Positions 41,578 to 49,666 of a stretch of DNA of 51,672 nucleotides are shown here, piece by piece. The notes under the pieces are model-generated. The model saw only the letters and a list, made by a program, of their open reading frames with translations, searched no databases and was not told the DNA's origin. Source of the stretch: CAYUXF01 sp964448755 (lineage in GTDB: Bacteria; Margulisbacteria; Termititenacia; Termititenacales; CAYUXF01). The stretch lies in NCBI GenBank assembly GCA_964448755.1, contig CAYUXF010000004.1, forward strand, positions 1 to 51,672, given 5' to 3'. The translations under genes and the position numbers were made by a program. Positions within the stretch are counted from its first letter, which is position 1; each line of letters opens with the position of its first letter.

Positions 41578-41604
41578 GAGAGAAAAAATTTAAAAGAGGA
41601 AACT

Positions 41605-41952
41605 ATGACAGCAACAAAAGGAAAAACAAAAACCAGGATCAAAGCTAATCAGAAAGTGCGCATTAAGCTCAAGGCTTTTGACTACCGTTTGCTCGACCAA
41701 TCGGCAGCCAAAATTGTCGGGACCGCTCAGCGTTCCGGCGCTAAAGTCTATGGGCCGGTGCCGCTGCCGACAGATATTAAAAGATGGTCGGTCACTAAAT
41801 CACCGCACGTCAATAAAAAGTCCGGTGAGCATTTTGATCTGCGTATCCATAAACGGCTTATCGATATTATCGATCCGCCGGCGTCAGCTGTGGATGGTTT
41901 AATGACACTGGACCTGCCGTCAGGTGTTGATATTGAAATAAAGTTACAGTAA
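41605..41952 (+). CDS. rpsJ: 30S ribosomal protein S10 (NusE)
   Basis: This 115-residue protein has the S10 core KVRIKLKAFDYRLLDQSA, VYGPVPLPTDIKRW and SPHVNKKSGEHFDLR. A 13-residue basic N-terminal extension (MTATKGKTKTRIK) precedes the usual start. S10 also partners NusG/NusB in antitermination. It opens the S10-type ribosomal cluster without an obvious separate promoter; the gap to fusA is 27 nt. Confidence 0.97.
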   Translation: MTATKGKTKTRIKANQKVRIKLKAFDYRLLDQSAAKIVGTAQRSGAKVYGPVPLPTDIKRWSVTKSPHVNKKSGEHFDLRIHKRLIDIIDPPASAVDGLMTLDLPSGVDIEIKLQ

Positions 41953-41964
41953 AGAGGAAGAAAA

Positions 41965-42675
41965 ATGAAGGCTATAGTTGGTAAAAAATTAGGAATGACA
42001 AGAATATTTAATGACGACGGTTCTTTAGTGCCGGTAACGGTAGTAGAGGCTGGTCCTTGTGTTGTTTTGCAGCGCAAGACAGTTCAGAAAGACGGTTACT
42101 CCGCTCTGCAAGTCGGTTTTGGCGCTAAAAAAGAGCAGCGAGCAAATAAAGCAGAATTAGGTCATGCTAAAAAAGCTGGTCTGACAGCCGCCAATAAATA
42201 TGTTGTTGAATTTGTTGTGCCGGAAGAACTCAAGGTTAATGCCGGTGCTGTTATTAAGCCGACAATTTTTGATAAAGGTGAGAAAGTAAGTGTTACCGGT
42301 ACATCTATCGGTAAAGGTTTTCAGGGTACTACCAAACGCTGGGGTTTTACTATCGGTCAAATGACTCACGGTTCTAAAACACATCGCGGACCTGGTACAT
42401 TGGGGCCAGGAACCGGTAAAAGTAATGTATTTAAAGGGAAAAAATTACCTGGACATATGGGTAATAAAAAAGTTACAATAGCCGGCCTTGAAATAGTGGA
42501 CATTTTAGAAGATAAGAACGTTCTTTTAATTAGCGGTGCTATTCCCGGTCCTAAAAACGGCTATGTTATTATAAAAACTAAAGAAGCCGACTTTAGTGCC
42601 GATAAAATAGAGCAGGCTCAAGGAAATGTTGTTGCCGAGCAGGAAGTCTCAACAGAAAACAAGGCTTCAGAATAA
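41965..42675 (+). CDS. rplC: 50S ribosomal protein L3
   Basis: This 236-residue protein has the L3 signature KAIVGKKLGMTRIFNDDG, GTSIGKGFQGTTKRWGF, THGSKTHRGPG and GKKLPGHMGNKKVTI. The C terminus carries about 25 extra acidic or polar residues after the normal end (KTKEADFSADKIEQAQG onward). L3 sits near the peptidyl transferase centre. Confidence 0.97.
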   Translation: MKAIVGKKLGMTRIFNDDGSLVPVTVVEAGPCVVLQRKTVQKDGYSALQVGFGAKKEQRANKAELGHAKKAGLTAANKYVVEFVVPEELKVNAGAVIKPTIFDKGEKVSVTGTSIGKGFQGTTKRWGFTIGQMTHGSKTHRGPGTLGPGTGKSNVFKGKKLPGHMGNKKVTIAGLEIVDILEDKNVLLISGAIPGPKNGYVIIKTKEADFSADKIEQAQGNVVAEQEVSTENKASE

Positions 42676-42695
42676 AATAAAAAATACGGTCGACA

Positions 42696-42717
42696 GATAA
42701 TATTTTTTAATATTATC
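42696..42717 (+). promoter_or_regulatory. Perfect 9-bp hairpin in the rplC-rplD gap
   Basis: GATAATATT (42696-42704), a TTTT loop and AATATTATC (42709-42717) form a perfect hairpin inside the 81-nt rplC-rplD gap, the largest gap in the S10-spc run. The stem is AT-only except for its terminal G-C pair and no T-run follows, so it is not a terminator. It may be a processing or translational control site. Confidence 0.45.
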
Positions 42718-42756
42718 CGGTCAGGATCAATACGTAAATTAAAGGGTAGAGAGAAG

Positions 42757-43383
42757 ATGAAAATGGAAATAAATATATACAACTTAGAAGGAAAACAAGA
42801 AGCAGAAAAATTAACTGTCAGCAAAGAGGTCTTTGGCGGCAAAGTTAATAAGAGTTTATTACACCTCTATACGCTCTGGTATTTAGCCAACTCCCGTGCC
42901 GGCAGTGCTAATACTAAAACCAAATCAGAAGTCCGCGGCGGTGGCAGAAAGCCCTACAGACAAAAAGGGACCGGCGGTGCCAGAAGAGGTTCTACTCGTA
43001 CTCCTTTAACCAGAGGCGGCGGCGTTATTTTTGGTCCTAAGCCGCGCAGCTTTTCGTTTAAGTTTACTAAAAAAATGAAACGGGCTACTTTAATTTCGGC
43101 GTTGAGCAGCAAAAAAGAAAATCTTATTGTAGTTAAAGATATGAACATTAAAGCACCTAAGACCAAAGAGATGGCCAGAATTATTAATAATTTTGATCTC
43201 AAGGGCAATGCTCTGTTCGTAGATGTTAAAGCTGGTGAGAATCTTTTGAGAGCGGCGCAGAACATTAAATATGTTAAGACTTATGATATCGATAATGTTA
43301 ATGCCTATGACCTTTTAAAATACGAGAAAGTTTTTTTTACGGTCGATGCTGTTAAAAAAATAGAGGAGAAGTTAGTAAAATGA
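42757..43383 (+). CDS. rplD: 50S ribosomal protein L4
   Basis: This 208-residue protein has the L4 elements YTLWYLANSRAG, KTKSEVRGGGRKPYRQKGTGGARRGSTR (the tunnel-lining loop), GGGVIFGPKPRSF and FFTVDAVKKIEEKL. L4 lines the exit tunnel. Two in-frame ATGs (42757 and 42763) follow GAGAGA; either is possible. The end overlaps rplW in an ATGA junction. Confidence 0.97.
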   Translation: MKMEINIYNLEGKQEAEKLTVSKEVFGGKVNKSLLHLYTLWYLANSRAGSANTKTKSEVRGGGRKPYRQKGTGGARRGSTRTPLTRGGGVIFGPKPRSFSFKFTKKMKRATLISALSSKKENLIVVKDMNIKAPKTKEMARIINNFDLKGNALFVDVKAGENLLRAAQNIKYVKTYDIDNVNAYDLLKYEKVFFTVDAVKKIEEKLVK

Positions 43384-43664
43384 AGACGATCTATGACATA
43401 ATCGTAAGACCGGTAATAACCGAGAAATCAAGCACAGAGAACGCCGCAGGCAAGTATACTTTCATTGTCAACGATGACTGTAATAAAATAGAGATTCGCA
43501 ACGCCGTTGAGAAAATTTATAACGTCAAAGTAAAAAGAGTTAATACGCTCAATGTCAAAGGTAAAAAAGTTCGGTTAGGCAGAAAAGAAGGCAAAAAATC
43601 AGATGTTAAAAAAGCGGTAGTTTTTTTACAGGCTGGTCAAAAAATAGAATCTTTAATAGGTTAA
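43380..43664 (+). CDS. rplW: 50S ribosomal protein L23
   Basis: This 94-residue protein opens YDIIVRPVITEKSSTENAAGKYTFIV, with VEKIYNVKVKRVNTLNVKGKKVRLG as in L23. L23 is the docking site for trigger factor and SRP at the tunnel exit. It overlaps rplD by 4 nt, implying translational coupling. Confidence 0.97.
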   Translation: MKTIYDIIVRPVITEKSSTENAAGKYTFIVNDDCNKIEIRNAVEKIYNVKVKRVNTLNVKGKKVRLGRKEGKKSDVKKAVVFLQAGQKIESLIG

Positions 43665-43680
43665 AAAAGAGGTAAGATAA

Positions 43681-44511
43681 ATGGCTACAAAAGAAAGAAA
43701 ATCAATAACTAATAGCAGCAGAAACACTGTCCTGTTGACTTTTGAGGAGCTGACAAAAAATAAGCCGGAAAAGTCGCTGGTAGTTAAATATAAAAAGAAC
43801 TCCGGCCGCAACAATCAGGGGCGGATCACTTGTCGTCATAAAGGCGGCGGCAGCAAAAAGTTCTATCGTCTCATTGATTTTAAAAGAGACAAAGACAATA
43901 TTCCGGCTAAAGTTCAGTCTATTGAATACGATCCTAACAGATCTGCTTTTATCTCTTTGTTAGCCTATAACGATGGTGAAAAGAGATATATATTAGCGCC
44001 TAAAGGTATTAAAGTTGACGATGAATTAATGTCCGGGCCGCAGGCGGAAATTAAGATCGGCAATTCACTGCCTATTTCCAATATTCCCATCGGTACAGTT
44101 ATTCATAATATTGAGCTGGTCGCTGGCAAAGGCGCGCAAATAGTTCGTTCAGCTGGTTCTTCGGCGCAGATCGTGGCCAAAGAGGGTGAATATGCTGTAA
44201 TTAAAATGCCGTCATCAGAATTAAGATTAGTCCGCATTGAGTGCCGCGCCACTATCGGCGTTGTCTCTAACGAAGACTACGGCAATACCAGTAAAGGTAA
44301 AGCTGGCCGCAACAGATGGCTGGGTATCAGACCAACTGTCAGAGGTTCTGCTATGAATCCTAACGATCACCCGCATGGTGGTGGTGAAGGTTGTTCGCCA
44401 ATTGGTCATGCTTCACCGAGATCACCCTGGGGTTGGAAAACTCTTGGTAAAAAGACCAGAAAAGATAAGAAACCTTCTGGCCGCTTAATTACTAGAAGAA
44501 GAAATAAATAA
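43681..44511 (+). CDS. rplB: 50S ribosomal protein L2
   Basis: This 276-residue protein has the L2 signature RNNQGRITCRHKGGGSKKFYR, IEYDPNRSAFISLL, and MNPNDHPHGGGEGCSPIGHASPRSPWG (its histidine near the peptidyl transferase centre). Normal length. AAGAGGT precedes the ATG. Confidence 0.98.
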   Translation: MATKERKSITNSSRNTVLLTFEELTKNKPEKSLVVKYKKNSGRNNQGRITCRHKGGGSKKFYRLIDFKRDKDNIPAKVQSIEYDPNRSAFISLLAYNDGEKRYILAPKGIKVDDELMSGPQAEIKIGNSLPISNIPIGTVIHNIELVAGKGAQIVRSAGSSAQIVAKEGEYAVIKMPSSELRLVRIECRATIGVVSNEDYGNTSKGKAGRNRWLGIRPTVRGSAMNPNDHPHGGGEGCSPIGHASPRSPWGWKTLGKKTRKDKKPSGRLITRRRNK

Positions 44512-44532
44512 ATTTAGTTAAAGGAGTAGTTT

Positions 44533-44808
44533 GTGTCTAGATCTTTAAAAAAAGGCCCTTTTTGCGACGATCATTTGTTGAAAAAAGTAAATGAAATGAA
44601 CGATAAAGGCGAGAAAAAAATGCTCAAAACCTGGTCGAGAAGATCGGTTATTTTTCCTGAAATGGTCGGCCATACAATTGCCGTTCATAATGGTATTAAA
44701 CATATTCCTGTTTTCATTAATGAGAACATGGTCGGCTATAAATTAGGCGAATTTGTTTTTACCCGCACATTTAAGGGTCATAGCGGACACAGAAAGGAAG
44801 GGAACTAA
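44533..44808 (+). CDS. rpsS: 30S ribosomal protein S19
   Basis: This 91-residue protein starts at GTG behind AAAGGAG and reads SRSLKKGPFCDDHLLKKV, then TWSRRSVIFPEMVGHTIAVHNG and the end FTRTFKGHSGHRKEGN. S19 contacts the A-site tRNA region of the small-subunit head. It is followed by rplV after 2 nt. Confidence 0.98.
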   Translation: MSRSLKKGPFCDDHLLKKVNEMNDKGEKKMLKTWSRRSVIFPEMVGHTIAVHNGIKHIPVFINENMVGYKLGEFVFTRTFKGHSGHRKEGN

Positions 44809-44810
44809 TT

Positions 44811-45155
44811 ATGGCATTGGTACAAGCTAAGGCCAAGTATTTAAGAATATCGCCAAAAAAAGTAGATAGAGTTTTAGAACATATTCGCGGTAAAGATGTT
44901 ACTGAGGCCATGAATGTCCTGAAATTTATTCCTAATTCCGGCGCCCGCTACGTTGAAAAAGTTTTAAAGTCAGCGGTCTCTAACGCAGAAAATAACAATA
45001 AGCTTAACAAGAGCGAGCTTAAAGTTGCCGAAGCCATTGTCAGCAGCGGTATGGTCTTAAAAAGATTCAGAGCAGCAGCGCGTGGCCGCGGCGTGCGTAT
45101 TGAGAAACTGACATCGCATATAACTATATCGTTAGCAGAAAAGGGAGTTAGATAA
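44811..45155 (+). CDS. rplV: 50S ribosomal protein L22
   Basis: This 114-residue protein has AKAKYLRISPKKVDRVLEHIRG, the ALN-like core SGARYVEKVLKSAVSNAENN and FRAAARGRGVRIEKLTSHITI (tunnel beta-hairpin). L22 lines the exit tunnel constriction. Its TAA overlaps the rpsC ATG by one base (TAATG). Confidence 0.98.
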   Translation: MALVQAKAKYLRISPKKVDRVLEHIRGKDVTEAMNVLKFIPNSGARYVEKVLKSAVSNAENNNKLNKSELKVAEAIVSSGMVLKRFRAAARGRGVRIEKLTSHITISLAEKGVR

Positions 45156-45853
45156 TGGGACAAAAAGTAGATCCTAGAGCACTAAGACTTGGGATAAACA
45201 AAGATTGGGACAGTGAGTGGTATGCCTCTAAAAAGGATTATGCGGCTTATTTATTAGAAGACGATAAACTGCGCAAGTTCTTAAAAAAAGAATTGTTTAA
45301 AGCAGGTGTTTCCCGCATTGTTATTAGAAGAAAAGCTAAGCACGTTATTATCGATATTATTTGTGCCCGTCCCGGCATGATCATCGGTAAAGGCGGTCAG
45401 GAAGCGGAAAAACTAAAACAACATCTTGTTAAAATGGTTAACAAGGAAGTTCAGTTAAATATTAAAGAAGAAGAGAATGTTTCTATTAATTCTCTGCTTT
45501 TGGCCGAGAGCGTTGCTTTTCAGCTGGCTAAGCGTATGCCTTTTAGAAGAGCTATGAAGCAAGCTATTACCAGAGCCTTAAAGGGCGGCGCCCAGGGTAT
45601 TAAAATAAGAGTTGCCGGCCGTTTAAATGGCGCCGAAATTGCCCGGGCGGAGTGGTATTTAGAGGGTAAAGTTCCTCTGCATACACTGCGTTCCGATATC
45701 GATTACGGTTTTGCCGAAGCGGATACTACCTACGGTAAAATTGGTGTCAAAGTTTGGGTTTACAAAGGTGATATTCTCGATAAAAAACAAGTTAAGTTAG
45801 ATGTTAAAGCTGATGTAGAGTTAGAGGAGGAACGCGAAAATGTTAATGCCTAA
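45155..45853 (+). CDS. rpsC: 30S ribosomal protein S3
   Basis: This 232-residue protein has GQKVDPRALRLGINKDWDS, the KH motif ARPGMIIGKGGQEAEKL and ALKGGAQGIKIRVAGRLNGAEIAR. The C terminus ends in an acidic tail (DVELEEERENVNA). S3 lies at the mRNA entry channel. The end overlaps rplP by 14 nt. Confidence 0.98.
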   Translation: MGQKVDPRALRLGINKDWDSEWYASKKDYAAYLLEDDKLRKFLKKELFKAGVSRIVIRRKAKHVIIDIICARPGMIIGKGGQEAEKLKQHLVKMVNKEVQLNIKEEENVSINSLLLAESVAFQLAKRMPFRRAMKQAITRALKGGAQGIKIRVAGRLNGAEIARAEWYLEGKVPLHTLRSDIDYGFAEADTTYGKIGVKVWVYKGDILDKKQVKLDVKADVELEEERENVNA

Positions 45854-46253
45854 ACGCACTAAATACCGCAAACAACAGCGCGGCAGAAACAGAGGCGAAG
45901 CAACAAGAGGAAATAAAATTTCTTTCGGTTCTTTTGGTATTCAAGCCCTGGAAGGTTGTCAAATTACCAGCCGGCAGATCGAAGCGGCCAGAAAAACTAT
46001 CAGCCGTCAGGTTGTCCGTGGCGGTAAAGTTTGGATCCGGATTTTCCCGGACCATGTTATCACTTCACGTCCGGCCGATACCCGTATGGGTAAAGGTAAA
46101 GGCGCGCCGTTACACTGGGTAGCGGTAGTCAGACCTGGTAAGATTTTATTTGAAATGGCCGGTATTGACAAAGAGCTGGCTAAAAAAGCTTTAAAAATGG
46201 CCGGTTATAAACTGCCTTGCAAAACAAGATTCATAGCGTTAGAAGAGGTATAG
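45840..46253 (+). CDS. rplP: 50S ribosomal protein L16
   Basis: This 137-residue protein opens MLMPKRTKYRKQQRGRNRG and contains SRQIEAARKTISRQVVRGGKVWIRIFPD and TRMGKGKGAPLHWVAVV, as in L16. It sits near the A-site tRNA and the peptidyl transferase centre. GAGGAGG inside the rpsC end provides the Shine-Dalgarno. The first ATG (45840) fits family length. Confidence 0.98.
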   Translation: MLMPKRTKYRKQQRGRNRGEATRGNKISFGSFGIQALEGCQITSRQIEAARKTISRQVVRGGKVWIRIFPDHVITSRPADTRMGKGKGAPLHWVAVVRPGKILFEMAGIDKELAKKALKMAGYKLPCKTRFIALEEV

Positions 46254-46256
46254 ACC

Positions 46257-46463
46257 ATGATGAAAATAGAAGAAATTAAAAAAATGGATTTAGCGGCAAT
46301 TACAGCTAAAATAGTAGAATTAAAAAAGTCTGTTTTTGACAATAAACAAAAACTTTTAAAAGGCGAACTGCAGAATACCAGCTTGATCTCTAAAGAGAAA
46401 AAAGAGATCGCTCAGCTGAGCATGGTCCTTAATGAAAAAAAGAAAGAAGTCAGGAGCAAGTAA
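46257..46463 (+). CDS. rpmC: 50S ribosomal protein L29
   Basis: This 68-residue helical protein (MKIEEIKKMDLAAITAKIVELKK...) has the size and position of L29, between L16 and S17. It lacks the common FxxRF centre, reading SVFDNKQKLLKGELQNTS instead of the usual LRFQxATGQLENT; the LKGELQNTS segment fits. Starts at either of two consecutive ATGs. Confidence 0.93.
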   Translation: MMKIEEIKKMDLAAITAKIVELKKSVFDNKQKLLKGELQNTSLISKEKKEIAQLSMVLNEKKKEVRSK

Positions 46464-46466
46464 AAG

Positions 46467-46787
46467 ATGAGAAACAGAAGAAAATCACTTTCTGGCGTTG
46501 TCGTCAGCAATAAAATGGCCAAAACTATTGTTGTCCGTGTTGACAATTTAGCGGCGCATGAAAAATATCAAAAGATCTACACCAAGAGCTCTAAGTTCCA
46601 TGCCCACGACGAAAAAGGCCAAGCGGGCATTGGCGACGAAGTTACTATTGTAGAGACCAGACCTTTAAGTAAGACTAAAAGATGGCGTTTGCTTTCGGTC
46701 GACAAAAAGAATATCGAAGGGACCGCCGCTCCGGAAAATGAAATAGCTGCTATAGAAGAAGAAATAAAGCAAGGAGAAAATAAGTAA
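46467..46787 (+). CDS. rpsQ: 30S ribosomal protein S17
   Basis: This 106-residue protein has the S17 pattern RRKSLSGVVVSNKMAKTIVVRV, YQKIYTKSSKFHAHDEKG and GDEVTIVETRPLSKTKRWRL. The C terminus has about 20 extra acidic residues (ENEIAAIEEEIKQGENK) compared with the usual ~84. The stop overlaps the rplN ATG (TAATG). Confidence 0.97.
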   Translation: MRNRRKSLSGVVVSNKMAKTIVVRVDNLAAHEKYQKIYTKSSKFHAHDEKGQAGIGDEVTIVETRPLSKTKRWRLLSVDKKNIEGTAAPENEIAAIEEEIKQGENK

Positions 46788-47173
46788 TGTTGCAGAGAGA
46801 ATCAAGAATGAAAGTTGCCGATAACAGCGGCGCTAAAGAAGCTCTAATTATGCATATTCCCGGCAGTTCTCACCGTAAACAGGTTTCTGTTGGTGAAATA
46901 GTTACCGTGGTTATTAAAAAAGCCATGCCGGACTCAGCTTCTAAAAAAGTTTTAGTAAAAAAAGCACAGGTAACTAAAGCGGTCGTTGTCCGCACCAAAA
47001 AAGAGATCATCCGCAAAGACGGCACAACTATCCGTTTTGATGATAACGCCTGTGTAATTATTGACGAAAAAAGTAAAATGCCTAAAGGTACCCGTGTTTT
47101 CGGTCCTATCGCCAGAGAGTTGAGAGATAAAGGCTACAGCAAAATTATTTCTCTGGCAGTAGAAGTATTATAA
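46787..47173 (+). CDS. rplN: 50S ribosomal protein L14
   Basis: This 128-residue protein opens MLQRESRMKVADNSGAKEALI and has KAVVVRTKKEIIRKDGTTIRFDDNACVI and GTRVFGPIARELRDKGYSKIISLAVEVL, all L14 signatures. It forms part of the intersubunit bridge with 16S rRNA. The GG-rich loop residues GSSHRKQ are conserved in position. Confidence 0.98.
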   Translation: MLQRESRMKVADNSGAKEALIMHIPGSSHRKQVSVGEIVTVVIKKAMPDSASKKVLVKKAQVTKAVVVRTKKEIIRKDGTTIRFDDNACVIIDEKSKMPKGTRVFGPIARELRDKGYSKIISLAVEVL

Positions 47174-47203
47174 CTAGATCATAAAATTTAAAGTGGTGAA
47201 AAA

Positions 47204-47527
47204 ATGGCAAATAAAATAAAAAAAGAAGACAAAGTAAAAGTTATCTACGGCAAAGAAAAAGGCAAAACTGCCAAAGTTGTTAAGCTGCTGGCCGATGAAA
47301 ATAAGCTGTTGTTAGAGAATATTAACATGGCTAAACGTCATACCAAGCCGAGCCAGAAGCACCAGGGCGGTATCATCGAGAAAGGTGTTGCGCTAGATGC
47401 TTCTAAAGTTATGCTGGTTTGTCCGGCTTGCGATAAACCAACCAGAGTTGGTTTTAAAGTGCTGACAGATAAGAACAAGAAAAAAGTTCGTGTTTGTAAA
47501 AAATGCGGCGAGAATATCGATAAGTAA
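47204..47527 (+). CDS. rplX: 50S ribosomal protein L24
   Basis: This 107-residue protein has the KOW motif KVKVIYGKEKGKTAKVVKL, then NMAKRHTKPSQKHQGGIIEK, and a C-terminal CPACDKPTRVGF...CKKCG pair of CxxC motifs that probably binds zinc, as in many bacterial L24 proteins. An early assembly protein of the large subunit. Confidence 0.98.
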   Translation: MANKIKKEDKVKVIYGKEKGKTAKVVKLLADENKLLLENINMAKRHTKPSQKHQGGIIEKGVALDASKVMLVCPACDKPTRVGFKVLTDKNKKKVRVCKKCGENIDK

Positions 47528-47554
47528 GAAATTAAGACAGAGGTAGAATAAAAA

Positions 47555-48100
47555 ATGATAATAGATCTTAAGAAAAAATACGAAGAAGAAATTGTACCGG
47601 CATTAATTAAAGAGTTCGGCTACAAAAATAAAATGATGGTCCCCAAGATCACTAAAATTTCTGTTAACAGACGTGTCGGTGAGGCTACACAAAATGCCAA
47701 ACTGCTCGACTCGTTTGCCGATGAGTTGGCTGCCATTACCGGTCAAAAGCCGTTAATTACTAAAGCTAAAAAATCTATCGCTACATTTAAACTGCGCGAA
47801 GGTCAGGCTATCGGCTGTGTGGTAACTTTAAGAAAAGCCAGAATGTATGACTTTCTCAATAAAGTTATCAATGTGGTTCTGCCTAAAGTGCGCGATTTCC
47901 GCGGCTTAAACAGAAACTCTTTTGACGGACGCGGCAATTATTCTTTCGGTATTAAAGAGCAGATCGTTTTTCCGGAAATTAATTATGAAAAGATCGTTAA
48001 GCTCGGCGGTATGGATGTGACAATTTGCACAACAGCTAAAAGCAATGAAGAGGCTTTTGCGCTGTTAGAAAAGATCGGCATCCCGTTCAGAAAAAAATAA
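47555..48100 (+). CDS. rplE: 50S ribosomal protein L5
   Basis: This 181-residue protein has VPKITKISVNRRVGEATQNAK, the AITGQKPLITKAKKSIATFKLREG block and DFRGLNRNSFDGRGNYSFGIKEQIVFPEI, all L5 signatures. It binds 5S rRNA and contacts P-site tRNA. Normal length. Confidence 0.98.
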   Translation: MIIDLKKKYEEEIVPALIKEFGYKNKMMVPKITKISVNRRVGEATQNAKLLDSFADELAAITGQKPLITKAKKSIATFKLREGQAIGCVVTLRKARMYDFLNKVINVVLPKVRDFRGLNRNSFDGRGNYSFGIKEQIVFPEINYEKIVKLGGMDVTICTTAKSNEEAFALLEKIGIPFRKK

Positions 48101-48133
48101 ATATTAAGTAAGCAAAGAGAGGAATATTAAAAA

Positions 48134-48319
48134 ATGGCCAAGAAATCGATGATCATTAAAGCAAAAAGAAAGCCGAAATTTTCAGCGCGTAAAATTCAGC
48201 GCTGCAGTATTTGCGGCCGGCCGCGCGGCTATATCCGTTTTTTCAGCATTTGCCGTCTTTGCTTTAGAAAACTCGCTTATGAAGGTAAGATCCCTGGCTT
48301 AAGAAAATCCAGCTGGTAG
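48134..48319 (+). CDS. rpsN: 30S ribosomal protein S14, zinc-binding type
   Basis: This 61-residue short S14 reads AKKSMIIKAKRKPKFSARKIQ and then the zinc site CSICGRPRGYIRFFSICRLC (CxxC-x12-CxxC), ending GLRKSSW. This is the type Z form rather than the ~100-residue zinc-free paralogue. Confidence 0.98.
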   Translation: MAKKSMIIKAKRKPKFSARKIQRCSICGRPRGYIRFFSICRLCFRKLAYEGKIPGLRKSSW

Positions 48320-48349
48320 AAAACTGGTAGAAAAAAGGAGAGAAAGTTA

Positions 48350-48754
48350 ATGAGTGTTACAGATTCTATAGGAAATATGCTGACGATCATCAGAAATGGC
48401 AACCTCAACGGTTTTGCCGCTGTCGATGTGATCTATTCGCAAATGAGCGAAGCGATCCTCAATGTGCTGGCTAAAGAAGGGTTCATTAAAGGTTTTGAAA
48501 AATACCGCCCGGAAAAGCTTAGTTACGATAAATTAAAAGTCCATTTAAAATACGGTGCTAACGGCGAGAAAGTTCTGCATGAAATTAACAGAGTGAGCAA
48601 GCCCGGCAAACGTGTTTTCTATGAAAAAAGCGAGATCCCGCGCTTAAAGAACGGTTACGGTTTAGTTGTTTTAACCACCTCTAAAGGTGTACTGTCCGGT
48701 AGAGATGCCCGTCTGCAAAATGTCGGCGGCGAAGTTATTTGTAACGTTTGGTAG
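48350..48754 (+). CDS. rpsH: 30S ribosomal protein S8
   Basis: This 134-residue protein has SVTDSIGNMLTIIRNGN, NVLAKEGFIKGFEKY, RVSKPGKRVFYEKSEIPRL and the C-terminal GLVVLTTSKGVLSGRDARLQNVGGEVICNVW, all typical of S8. In E. coli S8 regulates the spc operon by binding the L5 gene mRNA; no test of that was possible here. Confidence 0.98.
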   Translation: MSVTDSIGNMLTIIRNGNLNGFAAVDVIYSQMSEAILNVLAKEGFIKGFEKYRPEKLSYDKLKVHLKYGANGEKVLHEINRVSKPGKRVFYEKSEIPRLKNGYGLVVLTTSKGVLSGRDARLQNVGGEVICNVW

Positions 48755-48764
48755 GAGAGAATAA

Positions 48765-49310
48765 ATGAGTAGAGTAGGTAAACTTCCAGTAAAGATCCCC
48801 GCCGGTGTTGATGTTAATATAACAGAGACCGCTGGAGAAATTAAATTAAAAGTCAAAGGTCCTAAAGGTGAACTGCAAAACAGTTTTTCACCGGTAGTTA
48901 AGTTCAAAAAAGAAGCCGATGAGCTGATCTTAGAGAGAACTAACGAAGAGAAGAAAACGGTTTCCTTACACGGTACTTATCGTGCGCTGATCAGCAATAT
49001 GGTCAAAGGCGTTTCGGTTGGCTTTGAGAAAAAACTAACCTGGACCGGCGTCGGTTACAGAATGCAGGCCAAAGGTAAAGGTCTCGGTATTCAAATGGGT
49101 TATTCGCACGATGTCGATTTCCCTGCTATCGACGGCATTACTTTTAAAGTAGAAGGCGATGTCTTAACAATTGCCGGCATCGACAAACAGCTGGTTGGTC
49201 AGGTCGCGGCTAATATCCGCGAGATCCGCGGTCCAGAGCCTTATAAAGGTAAAGGTATTCGTTATGCTGAAGAACATATTATAAGAAAAGCCGGTAAGGC
49301 CGCAAAATAA
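48765..49310 (+). CDS. rplF: 50S ribosomal protein L6
   Basis: This 181-residue protein opens SRVGKLPVKIPAGVDV and has VKGPKGEL, GTYRALISNMVKGVSVGF and the C-terminal REIRGPEPYKGKGIRY, the L6 signature. It sits near the factor-binding site. Follows rpsH by 10 nt. Confidence 0.98.
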   Translation: MSRVGKLPVKIPAGVDVNITETAGEIKLKVKGPKGELQNSFSPVVKFKKEADELILERTNEEKKTVSLHGTYRALISNMVKGVSVGFEKKLTWTGVGYRMQAKGKGLGIQMGYSHDVDFPAIDGITFKVEGDVLTIAGIDKQLVGQVAANIREIRGPEPYKGKGIRYAEEHIIRKAGKAAK

Positions 49311-49323
49311 GAGGTAATAAAAA

Positions 49324-49647
49324 ATGGGAAGAATAAAATTTAAAACAGATCGAGCAAAAAAAGTACACGGAACAACAGAGCGTCCGCGTCTAGCTGTTAA
49401 AAAGAGTCTGCGTTATATCAGTGCGCAGATCATCGATGACGAAAAAGGGGTTACCCTGGCGGCGGCTGTTTCACCTAAAGGTGAGTCCAATAATATTGAA
49501 ACCGCTAAAAAGACCGGTGTTTTACTGGCCCAAAAAGCTAAAGCGGCCGGTGTTACTAAACTGGTTTTTGACAGACGGAAATATTTGTATCATGGTAAGA
49601 TCAAAGCTCTGGCCGAAGCGGTTAGAGAAGGCGGCTTAGAGTTCTAA
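49324..49647 (+). CDS. rplR: 50S ribosomal protein L18
   Basis: This 107-residue protein has HGTTERPRLAVKKSLRYISAQIIDDEKG and the C-terminal VFDRRKYLYHGKIKALAEAVREGGLEF, as in L18. It is about 10 residues shorter than usual because the basic N terminus is abbreviated. L18 binds 5S rRNA with L5. Confidence 0.97.
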   Translation: MGRIKFKTDRAKKVHGTTERPRLAVKKSLRYISAQIIDDEKGVTLAAAVSPKGESNNIETAKKTGVLLAQKAKAAGVTKLVFDRRKYLYHGKIKALAEAVREGGLEF

Positions 49648-49666
49648 AAAAGGAGACATTAATATA

